Below are positions 12,753 to 25,000 of a stretch of 64,000 nucleotides of DNA, piece by piece (position 1 is the stretch's first letter; every line of letters begins with the position of its first letter). The stretch lies in assembly GCA_963556195.1 (NCBI GenBank), contig OY744519.1, forward strand, positions 34,210,301-34,274,300, written 5' to 3'. The translations under genes and the position numbers were made by a program. The notes under the pieces were generated by a model. That model searched no databases, was not told where the DNA came from, and worked only from the letters and a program-made list of their open reading frames with translations. Origin of the DNA: Sepiola atlantica (taxonomy: Eukaryota; Mollusca; Cephalopoda; Sepiida; Sepiolidae).

Positions 12753-15700
12753 GTATGCATGATCACCGAAGTTAAGCGACGTTGAGCCTGGTCAGTACTA
12801 GATGGGCGACCATTTGGGAATATCAGGCGTTGTATGTGGACACCTAGCTATGGGCAGAGCGTCACAAACCCGCAGTGCCTAGCGTGGCGACTATGGCAAA
12901 AACCCCTGAGTGACTGTCACCAATAAGGTGGACGGAAACCAGGGAGGGGTTCCTCCTCCAGGAGTGATCAAAAACCCTGATGGTGATCATGTGATAATAT
13001 AAAAGAACAACAATTTTATATAGTTCAGATCGATTCTTATGAGAATCAGTTTCCAAAGCTAAATAAAGTTCAATATTCACTATTTAAACCTTTAAATAGT
13101 TATTTCAAAAATTGCAATAAATTAAATAACAAATCAGTTATATTCAAATTCATGCAAAGAAGCTTTCAGAAAATGTTCAGGAAAGTACCAGGAACATCAA
13201 TGGTGAAATGGAGGTGACACAGGCCAAACTTGATTCTCAGAAAATTCAAAAGTCGAATGTGCAGAAAAAAACTCAGATGCACATCAAAGAGGTCTACTGA
13301 ACAAGCTCCTCAAAAGTCAAGTAATTTTCTGAAAGTTTCTTTGCATGACTTTTCACCTTGATATTGCATGGTTTTCATTGTGCAACAGACTCTGGTGATG
13401 GAATATTCATGTGGCAACTTGAATTTGTTCAAGTAGGCTCTGAAGTCTTCCAGATTCGTACGTTGAATGTTCAATCTTTATGACACAGGTGGTACGTTGA
13501 ATGTTCAATCTTTACATCACAGGGGGTACGTTGAATGTTCAATCTTTACATCACAGGGGGTACGTTGAATGTTCAATCTTCACATCACAGGGGGTACTTT
13601 GAATGTTCAATCTTTATGACACAGGTGGTACGTTGAATGTTCAATCTTCACATCACAGGGGGTACGTTGAATGTTCAATCTTTACGACACAGGGGGTACG
13701 TTGAATGTTCAATCTTTATGACACAGGTGGTACGTTGAATGTTCAATCTTTACATCACAGGGGGTATGTTGAATGTTCAATCTTTACGACACGGGGGTAT
13801 GTTGAATGTTCAATCTTTACGACATGGGGGTACGTTGAATGTTCAATCTTTACATCACAGGGGGTACGTTGAATGTTCAATTTTTACATCACAGGGGGTA
13901 TGTTGAATGTTCAATCTTTACGACACAGGGGGTATGTTGAATGTTCAATCTTTACGATATAGGGGTACGTTCAAACGAGTATATAAAATATTGTTCCTCT
14001 GTGACATGTTGGTGGACAGCACTATGGTCAGTCTATGCATGGAGTATTGTTACCACATCTGGGTTTGTGCACCAACCACTAGTCTCTCTCCCTTGAACAG
14101 GGTCAAAAAAAGAATCTCTAACCTATTAGGTCTGACACTGTCTACCAAGTTCCAGCCCCTGCCCCATCACCACAATTTTGCATCCCTGTGCTTGTTTTAC
14201 AAGTACCTCAACAGAATATGCTCTGACGAACTTGCTGCACTTGTCCCCCTCAATGTAAATACCCCCAACAAGAAGCAAAATCACACCCCGTCACTGTATA
14301 GGCCCCAGATGCCGGAAAGATTTCTACTTTAATAGCTACTTTCCTCAAACTACTTGCCTTTGGAATTCGCTCCCTGTTTCCCTGACTGTATCAACATGTA
14401 GAAATTTAAATGTAATGTGAACAAACATAAATTTGGCCCCTAATTCACAGTAGTCCATTACGTCTCAGTGGCAGTGTGCCCTGTTTGGAGTGAATTGAAG
14501 AAAAAAAAATGGCATGTTATCTTTTGAAAAAGGATTCTATTAATATGTGGTTTTATTTGTATTTTACAGGTTGATATTTATTCATGGAGTATGGTGGCTT
14601 ATGAGGTTCAGTCTGGTTTGATACCTTTTCACAATTTACAGACATCGTTCAAAATTTCAGAAGCCGTATTAGCTAAGAAGAGACCGAGTTTAAAGGTAAT
14701 ATGTTATCTAATATATGTGGGCAGTTATTTCATACAATGTTGTTCCTGTTGTCATTAAAACCTATGGCATCATGGGGGGATACTGTGATAAAATGCCTTG
14801 TCACCACTTGCAGTGTTACAATAAAGAGGAGTTTACCTTCAGTTATTTCTCATAGTACTGTGCCCTTTTAATTTGACTTGGTGACAATATCTGTTAATTG
14901 AGATGGCACTAGCAGTCAAGTTGTCAATTGAGTTATCTCCCCTTTGCAGATTGGCTGTTTAGAGTCTCTAAAGCTAGATGGCTCTGACTGGCAGTCAATT
15001 TGCATAGATGGTAGTGTTATTAGTATAAAAACTGTACTTTTTAGATTGAAGAGTGTCATTTGATTTTTCAGAGAGAAGTGCAGAGTGGTTGAAAGTTGGA
15101 TTGTCTTTAAAACGCTTTTTTATTTTCACTTACGGATAGATTACATATATCATATAAATCATTCCTGCACTTCATTGGATACAAGCCAATAGAACGGCAC
15201 AATGAGTCTCACAAAACGTTTGTGGCTGTTTGAACGTGTTTCAATTACCATATGCTAAGGCAACGCTATGTCTATAATGTTGGCCTACTCCCTTTTACAT
15301 AGTTATGATGTGTGAAGCATTCAGAATAGCTAACAGATGGCAAAGACAAATACGGATATTGTTGGAGAGAAATGCATTTGAAATGACAACGGACTGTTAG
15401 CAACAAATGAGAGAACAAGAGGGATGCTTGGAAATGCCACTATGAAAAATTGTTGAATACTGAGTTTTCATGGAACCATGAAAATCTAGAAGTTGCTGAA
15501 GCAGTATCTGGTCCAGCTATCAAAATTGAGAAAGAAATAGTACGGGAACCTTTTTTTTCTTTCTTTTTTAAAAATGGTTCACCCCAAACAAGGCAGGCCG
15601 CCACTGTAGACGTAAGGGGCTACTGAGAAAAAAAGAAAAGGGAGAAGGTTGGGGAGGGGGCAGCCTAACTTGGGATCTGCACAGTGAGATGTCTGTTTAC

Positions 15701-17595
15701 ATTAATTTTAAATTTCTGCATGTCAGTACTGTCGGGAAACAGGGGGCAGGTAGGGAGTTCCAGAGGCCAGCAGCACGAGGAAAGAAGCTATTTGAGTAGA
15801 AGGCTCTCCGGCATCTGGGGACCTCCACAGTGAATGAATGAGATTTAGTTGATTGTCGAGTTAGTCTAGTGAATTTACGTCGAGGGGGCACCAGAGTAGC
15901 CAATTCATCGGAGCATAATCCATTGAAGTATTTGTAAAACAAACATAAGGATGCTACATTGCGGCGATGGGACAGGGACTGGAGTTAGGTTGACAGTGAG
16001 GGACCTATTAGGTTGGCGACTCTTTTTTGGATCTTGTCAAGGAGGGAGAGACTAGTAGATGATGCACCAGCCCAGATGTGGCAACAATACTCCATGCATG
16101 GGCAGATGGTGGCTTTGTAGAGATACAGGATAATGTCAGGTGTGAGGAGTTTACTAGCACGGTAGAGGGAGCCGACCTTCTTTGCAGCAGCCTTGGCAAT
16201 GTCTTCAATGTATTTGTTCCAATTCATGTTACCTGTGAAGGTTAGGCCGAGGAGTTTGAATGATGAACTCTCAGGTAGGGTGTTATTTGCCATGGCAATC
16301 GGTGGTTGGAGAGGCTTCTTGTAGTTATTGAAGGAAAGTAGCTTTGTCTTTGTGAGTAAATGACGAAACAGCTGTTTTGGGATAACTATATTTTACATAT
16401 ATGTATGCTCCTCTTGTGGGTGGAGCCCTTTCACGGAAGAAATTATGAGCGTAAAATACTCTTCCATAAAAAAATTGAGTATATTTGGTTATCAGTATTG
16501 TAAAAAAACGTAAACAAATGAATAATTTGATTTAATTCCTCCCATTTCTAGTAACGGGTTCAGTAACAGATGCCAAACACTCGTGTCCGGGTTTCGAAGC
16601 TCATTACTTCTAGCCTCACTGATGAGTCATAGACGACGAAGCAGCCGTCTGTGGATGACTATATTTTACATATATATATATATGCTTCCCCTATGGGTGG
16701 AGCACTCTGGTGGAAGAAATGATCGTTTCCACTTAGTGTAAAAGCAATATTCTTATTTAAAAAGGATTGAGTACTTTCGGTTTTCAATATCTGAAAAAGA
16801 AATATAAACAAATGAATAATTTCATATGATATAATTCCTTCCACTTCTAGCTCAGTTGGTAGAGAACTGAATTTTATTGTATTTCTTTTTAAATAAATAT
16901 TTTTTAATTTAAGCATTATAATCTTGTTTCTCTTCCCTTTGAAAATAGTTAAGTAAATTGATTTACGAATAAATGTTTGATTCTTTAAAATGAAAATAAT
17001 GATTCATTAATTAATTATTAATTAATGAAGTTTTCTTTTAATCCAGAAAAAGTTTACAAATGTTTTTGTTTTCTTATAACTTATCGGTGATATACAAAAA
17101 AAATAAACACATCCTTTTTTTTTTTATAGATTTTGTTCCAGCGTAATATTATACTAAAAAAACTAACGTAAACAAATTGTTATTTGGTATGTTTATCGGA
17201 ATTGGTAATTGTATCGGAATCGAGAATTTAGAACAGAATTGGTAATTGTATTGGAATCGTCTCATCATTCATTGAGATATTATCTACCTGAACAAGGAAA
17301 AGATTTTGCATTTGCCTTGGTTCACTTTCATCCTCCATTTCTTGCAAGAGGCTTCAAGCTCAGAAGTAGAGAGCTTCAACGTATCAAAGCCAACGACAAT
17401 GAGTGTGGTGTCATTGGCATAACAAATATTAGTAGAGAGCTCATTGCTAAGCACCAGTATTCATTGCAGACTTTCCAGTTCTTTCATAACAGATTCCAAG
17501 AAAACGTTAAAGACGGTAGGAGATATGAGACAACCTTGGTGTACTCCTGCAGTTACTTCAAAACAAATTTGTGATTTGTCCATTAATAACCATAT

Positions 17596-17635
<40 letters not shown>

Positions 17636-18683
17636 TAGCAGGACCTTGTAGAAATTCCATGGTGCTTTCTACATCAATCTGTATAATTTATGGTTAAAAA
17701 TAATATTCCTTCTGAAATAATAGCAGTCCTTCAGAGTCAATACTATTAAAAAGAAATGTTTTATTTATTTAAAGAATATTTTGCGTACAATTATTTTTAC
17801 AGTAAGAGAATATTTATTGTTTAGTAATGTGATGTCGCTTAGGTAAACAATTCCGAGTTTACCCATTTTAAAATGAATTGTTCCCAAATCAATGTATGTA
17901 ATCCTGTCATTTAAGACAGTACAATTTTAAATAAATACATTTCAAAAAGTGACTTTCTTCTTCTGTAAAAATAAAGATTCTTTAAATAAATAAAACAAAT
18001 ATGCTTCTTTATATTTATTTAAAATTGTAGCAATTTAATTCTTTTTAAAACAATAAATATTTACTGTCTTTTTACCATAAAAATAATTGTCAGCTAAATA
18101 TTCTTCAAATCAATAAAACGAATGTTACTTTTTCAAACGTATTCATTTAAAAGTACTGTTTTAGTCGACAGGGTGCCATAATCTGATTTTAGAACAATTA
18201 ATTTTAAAATAGGTAAAGTTGAAATTGTTTACCTTAAAGACATCAGATTAATCACCAAATCACAATCTTTGCTGATCAGACGATCTCATTATTTTAATAT
18301 GTGTGAAAGGTGATAACGTACATATGAACATGAAATAAAGATAAAATTTTATCTTTAAAATAATTTGATCTTAAAAGATCAATGCTCAATATACAAGATA
18401 GAGCAATAATAAAATGAAATGAGAGATGAGAATAAAAACTGGAAAAAAAATATTTATTGAATCATCAAGTAGTTTAAACAAGGAATATATAAACTTTTGC
18501 TAACAGTAATATAATTTTACTGTTACATCCTTATGTTCTCCTCTGATGATAAAAGCTTGCATTTTTGAAAATCCATGGGTTAAGGAACGAAAAAAAGTTT
18601 ATTTATGTATTCCTTGTTTAAACTACTTGATGATTCAATAAATATTGTTCTTTTTTCAATTGTTATTCTCATCTCTCATTTCA

Positions 18684-18732
<49 letters not shown>

Positions 18733-18973
18733 CGAAATATTATTTCTGTATTCATCAACGTTTCGTCTTTATTTCAAGACTTCCTCAGGATGATTATTTG
18801 AAGAAAACAACACGCAAGTACCAAATGTTTGAAATCATGTCTGCCACCACCTCTATTTCAAACATTTGGTACTTGTGTGGTTTTCTTCAGACAATCATCC
18901 TGAGGAAGTTTTGAAATAAAGACGAAACGTTGATGAATACATAAATATTTTTGGGTTTTCCTTTTTTCAATTT

Positions 18974-19034
<61 letters not shown>

Positions 19035-22000
19035 CAGGTTCGAATGATTTCATGTTCTAAATGTAGTTAATTATACATCTGATGAGACCGATTTAGGTCG
19101 AAATAAGTTATGTGTACAACCAGAATGTGTGTCTAGCTTTTTTCCCCTAATGTTTACATTTTTAATTTTGTTGTTATAACCATTGAATTTAAATTTAAAT
19201 ATTTAAAATCTTATCTTTGATTGAAGATGCTTGAAATCGAGTCCAAATTTCCTTGTCTGGATAAACTAATGGCCTTGAGCCATGACCATTGCCCATCAAA
19301 CCGACCAAGCGCTGCAAAAATTGTTTCAACTATGAGGAAAATGTCTTTCCTGTTCCTCAAGAATATCATTCTGGAATCCTTAACCATTAATAACATTGAT
19401 TCCCAATTCCTTTTTAACAACGAACAGGTAATAAACAAATTTTCAAATTTTTCAAATTTTTATCCTAATTGTTGTAGTACAATCTTCTTCTTTTTGATGA
19501 TGATGGATAGCGAGATTGATTGATTGATTTATACTTGTAACTCCTATCTATGTTGTTTAATTCTCATGTTACATAATAAATGCTGCTAGTTGAATGAAAG
19601 AGTGATTGACAGATGGGAGGTCAGAATTAAACCTTTAGTCAACAGAAGTTGGCGAAACCACATGACTTCTGGAAGAAGGGGGATCTTTCTCTTTTCGACT
19701 GACGACTATCAGGTGGAGGCGAAATGTGGCTTTTCTCCGAAGAGCTCCAGTGAGGGTGGAAGCAGACGTGTACAATGAAATTGGGTTTAACTAGACAAGC
19801 TATCTATCCATATGTCTTTCTGACTCTGTTGTTCTCTGAAGGGCAGCCCACACTTGTTAAAGTCCAGATATCCCTAACCCTATTTTTTAATGTTCTAACT
19901 AAACTAAACACTGGCATCTGAGTGATTGTGTCCACAGACAATCAAAGACCTGGGTTCCTGATGATGACAACGAGTCTGTAATAGTTTATACACTTAACAG
20001 ACGACCTAAACTGGTATACAAAGATGCAATCATCATCATCATCATCATCATCAGTTTAATATCCGTTTTACATGTTAGGTATGTGTTGGATAATTTCTGG
20101 TGAATTCCTTCTGAATGTTTGTCCAACAATGGTATAATCGAAGGATTGGTTTAAGAGTTTCTTTACAGTCTCTGCATCTCCAGTGTTCTGAGGTTTGCAT
20201 GACCAGGATTGTAATCTAAGGGTTGCCACACAGTGGCAGTTGCCATTACAATGAATGTGCACGAACCTGTTCACACCTCAGCCAATTCATTTCTAAGATA
20301 CAATATATGACACTCAAGAGGAGTTTTTGTTGGTTGATTTTTCCGTGTCATTTTACTAGTGGTGGAATGTTTTGGTTGAATGTTGGTAACTGTGGCCATA
20401 ATATTATTGAATGGTCCTCACCCCCACAACTAGAACCACTGAGAGAGATTAGCTAGGAATCTAGGAATGACAAAAAAGACATTAAAAAGACAGGTTCTTT
20501 AAATTTCACAGACAAGCGACACCATTATAGTTAGCCATTGACAGCCTGGGTGATCTAGATAGGGAATTCAAGAAGATGTGGAAAACGTGGAAGTCTTTCA
20601 GTTCCGGTTGGTGGAGTAGAGATAAGAGATAAGACATAAATCGGAAAAGGAAGTAGAAGAGGAGATAGGGACTGGAAAAAACTAAGAAAGAAAAAGTTGG
20701 TTGGACTGAGGAGAGACGACAGAGTTTGACTGAGAAGGGCAGCAGAATAACAAAGTTAGTCTTAGCTAAGATTCGTACGGCAGCAGATGGGAGAGTTAGT
20801 TCAGACGTATAGACACTAGTGGCAAGACCCTAACCACATGCACACACACTTGTGTGAAACAAGTTGCTTGTATACAATGCCTGTATCTGTGTTGTTGTTT
20901 TGCTTATATATATAAACTTTTGCCGTGGGCTATGGCTTCGTGCTCTGGCAACCAACAACACTAGCACCTCGACACAGCCCTAAGAAGATCAAGAACACAT
21001 GTTCAAACCACAACATATGCATTTGGGCTAAGGCGGTTAGTATAGTTGTACCTGGCTATATTTTATTTATCTTTTAGTTTGGAGCAACAATTCCACATTT
21101 ATGATCCATTTATGATTCTTCTGGTAAACCTTATACATTTCAAATGGCACTGGTGTTGCAGGTTCTTAATTTATTCAAATATTTAAAAAAAATAGTCTCC
21201 TTCTTACCATAAAAATAATTGTCAGCTAAATATCCATTAAATGAAACTAATGTCACTTTTAAGTTCACATCAACATAATTTATGATATCTTGTTTGATTT
21301 TAGAACAATTCATTTTGAAATGGGTAACATTTTAACATTTTGATATCTGTGACACCAGATATTTTTTAATTACTTTTTGCATTTCATATTTGATGATTTG
21401 ACCATCATATTTTTATGTGAGTGGAAACTATGTACAAACAAAAGTACACACACATTATTTTTATACAGGTTGGGTTTAATTTGATATTTTAATTATACAA
21501 GGTAACATCCAAAAATGACACCCTGTATTTAAAAAAGAATTAGAATGTTCATTAATGTCATGGCCATGTCTTTTTTCTTGACAGGGTCGTCAAATGATTT
21601 GGTTATGGGAAGGTGAAGATGATAAGCGTACATATTACATCATCGACAATACAAGCCAAAGTGTTATGCAGAATTCATTTCTTCAGGGAAGTCGGGTCAT
21701 TTGTCAAATTAATTTTTGCAAAAAGATTTGGTTGGCAACGCAGGTTTGTAATGAAAGTCTCTAATTTTTTTCAGAATTATTCTAATAAGGATTAATAATC
21801 TGTATTATTTAGATTTTTAAATAAAAAAGTAGATTTATTCCATAAATAACAACAGATAATAGTTAATTGATAAACTGTCCTTTTCCAAAACCAATCTGAA
21901 AATATCAGTAAGTTTCATCGAATGTCCTGCAGGCTGAGAGCAGGTTCAAGGCGTTTTCATGAATAGTGGTGATGATAAAGCGCTCGTAAAGCCAATTCAG

Positions 22001-25000
22001 TTGATGATAGTCCCTGGTGTAGCATGTCATTAACAGACCAGGGATGCTGAGGGATTCCTGTGTGGTGAGGTCTATCACGTCACTCGTATCCACAGCAATC
22101 GGTTGGAACACAAATCTGTCGAGAAGATCGACGTATTTTTATTGTATGCAGTCTTCTTCTGATGCTGCTGCATGTCTAGGGCTTGTTGCCAATTCTGTTA
22201 CTGACAAGGGTGCAAAAGGGTCAACACAAGTTGCATCCCATATAAGCAACTTGCCGTTTGCGAAGGGAAACACTGTCGAGGGTCAACGGGAAGTTAGCGA
22301 TGTCTAGAGCCCGTCAGACGATATCATTAAGAGTGCTGTATCCAGGGAATCTTCTAGGCTTCTTCTCCAGTCTGTAGTAAAATGGAGCAAAAAATGGATG
22401 GTCACATTCAATGCTATTAAGACAAAGCTTCTTTTCTTTTAACAATCACATGGGAATCATAGACTCAAGCAAAACTACATAAGGCCACAATTGGTTATAC
22501 TAGTAAATTTATGCCCACCTCCCGCAAAGGAATATGTTTCCATATTTAAGTTGTTTAACAAACGTGCTGATTTTTCTCAAGCAGAAATTTTTTAAGCATT
22601 TCTTTTTATATCATCAGACGCACTCCATCGGTAACCCAAACATTTCTCAAAGAAAAAATGCCACCTTCTCAAATATCATTGAAATCATTTCTTTTCTAAA
22701 CATTTGTTTCATTAAAGAGGAAAATCCTCATGCTCAGTTTGTGATAAGTGAATTGGGTGCAACTCAATTTTCTGTTGTACATGCAAGTACTGGGTACACA
22801 AGAAGTGCAGTTGAATTACTGGTAGGTTGAGAGAGAACAACCAGTTTGTGTGCAAGAAGTATAAGAGAACAGAGATGAATACAAACTCAGATATGGAGAA
22901 AATATGTGAATGGCAAAGTTATTGAGGTTGTTCAGAAATTTTGTTACCTTGATGATACCATTGGGGGCACAGGATGTAGCAGGTGCTAGTGTGATAGCTA
23001 GAATTAAGAGTTCATGGAGTAAGTTTGGGGTACTTTTACCATTACTAACTAGCAGAGTATTACCACTGTCGATCAAGGGAAAAGTCAGGCATGAGTATGC
23101 AGTGTGATTATCTATGGAAGTGAAACCTGGCCAGTGAGGGTTGAGGACATGCGTTGCATGGAGAGAAATCATATGAGAATGATATGTTGGATGCGTAACG
23201 TAGGTCTAAAAGACAGACTCACATCTGATGAACTCAGAGGAAGATTAAATCTGGATACTATAGGAAGATGCATGCAAAACAGGAGTCTTTGAGAATATGA
23301 CCACATTGAAAGAATGGATGAGAGTTCCTGGGTTAGTAGGTGCATAACAATTGAGGTAGCAGGGTCAGCCCATAAGAGAAGTCCAAGGAAAACATGGGAG
23401 GAAGTGATAAGGATGGACATGGGAGAAAGAGGAATAAATAAAGACTTGCCCAAAGAAAGAGGGATGAATAAAGATCTGGCCAGAAATAGGTTAGTTTGGA
23501 AGTCAATTTTTAAAAGCCGTCCAACACATGACAGCATGTCAAATGAACGTTAAACCGAATATGATCCTGATCATGATGATTTCTTGTGGTTTAAAATAAA
23601 AAGAATGATTAAATGTTGCCTACTGGAGAAAAAATGAAGAGTTACCAGCTTTGAAAAAAAGAACTTGTGTTCGTAGTTAGATTTTTTATAGGTGCCATTC
23701 ATTTGCATATGAGGGGAACAACTATTTTAAGAAGGAACGAATTGGGGAAAATAGGCAGTTCGAAATTTGACAGCTGAGAGAGAACATTGGAGTTGAAATT
23801 TGTCAATGTTTATTGCGGTGTTGCCGAAGAGGAGTTCCTTTTATTTCATTACAGGATTACATTTCTATTCATTTAATCATTTAAACATTTCTTCATTTTT
23901 TTCTTCAAATTAATCTGTTATTATTACTTTCATAAATTGCCAGATGAAGATAACTATTCAGGAATATTTTTTATTTTTATTTTTAATAAAAAAATATGTT
24001 TGTTTTATTCTTATTCATTTAAATTTAAAAGTCGTTTTCTTTGTTCCTAATATCATCAATTTTTGTTTTTAAGAATGAAGAAATTGAAATCGTTGGAATT
24101 GAAGATCAAAGGTATCGGTTGCAAATCATTGAAACATTAAAACTTGAGGCTACAGCCTTGGCTATGCTGTCACATGTGAGTTATCTTACCTATTATGAAC
24201 TATGTGCATGTGTATGTTTGTCTGTGTCTACTGACTACTTTTAGGATATTAGACAGAGTAATATGAAATTTAGTAGGAATGATTCCCGTTGTATGCCAAC
24301 TGTCTTAATATGGGTTGTGAATTATGCGTTCACACTACTTATGTAACCTGTAACATGGCAGGATAAACAAGAAAATGAAGATAACTGTTTTCAAATCGTA
24401 GCAGCCCTCATGCGGGACCATGAGGTAAAAGAGTGAGGGTCGCGCCATGTGTCGTTTATCAAGGATTGAACCCAGACCGTTCCGATTACAAGATGGAATC
24501 TTGTTATTTCTGTGTGAGGACAAGAGTCCACTTATGCAAATGACCATTGTTTTGCATGAGCGAATTCTCGTTGAAATAAAAAGAGGAGAAACTTTCCTCC
24601 CCGGGGTGAGGTGGGGGGAGGCGATAACATTATGAGATGTTGAGTGTTAAGCGAGAAAAAAAGAAAGAAATTGAACTGGCGTTTTGTTACTCGATTGACG
24701 AGAGTTGTGTTTTGAAGAAGTGTTACTTGCAATTCTAGAGTCAGATTCTTTGAGAGTTGGCGGCGTCATGTTTTGGAGAATTGTTAGTACAACTCGGAAG
24801 TCGGACTTTTGATTTTTTTTTTGTGCGTGCGTTTTTTTGTTTTTTTTTAACTTTCACTTCTACACAAATGCAATAGTGAAGATGAAATTTAGAAATTCGA
24901 AAAATATTGGGCATTTAAAAATAAAATTCGATCAGGTTGAATATTAAAATGGAATTTCACTCAAAACAAAATAAATCAGATAATACGGAATTCAAATTCT

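Noticed and set aside
12759..12838. Functional 5S rRNA gene
   Set aside because: The first 40 nt are missing, there are many substitutions, and no tandem 5S array.
13458..13964. CRISPR-like repeat array
   Set aside because: The 34-bp units are head to tail without spacers; it is a minisatellite.
17209..17574. 121-codon plus-strand frame containing HFHPPFLARGFKLRSRELQR
   Set aside because: The minus strand has clear reverse transcriptase motifs (GVHQGCLISP, YANDT); the plus frame is its shadow.
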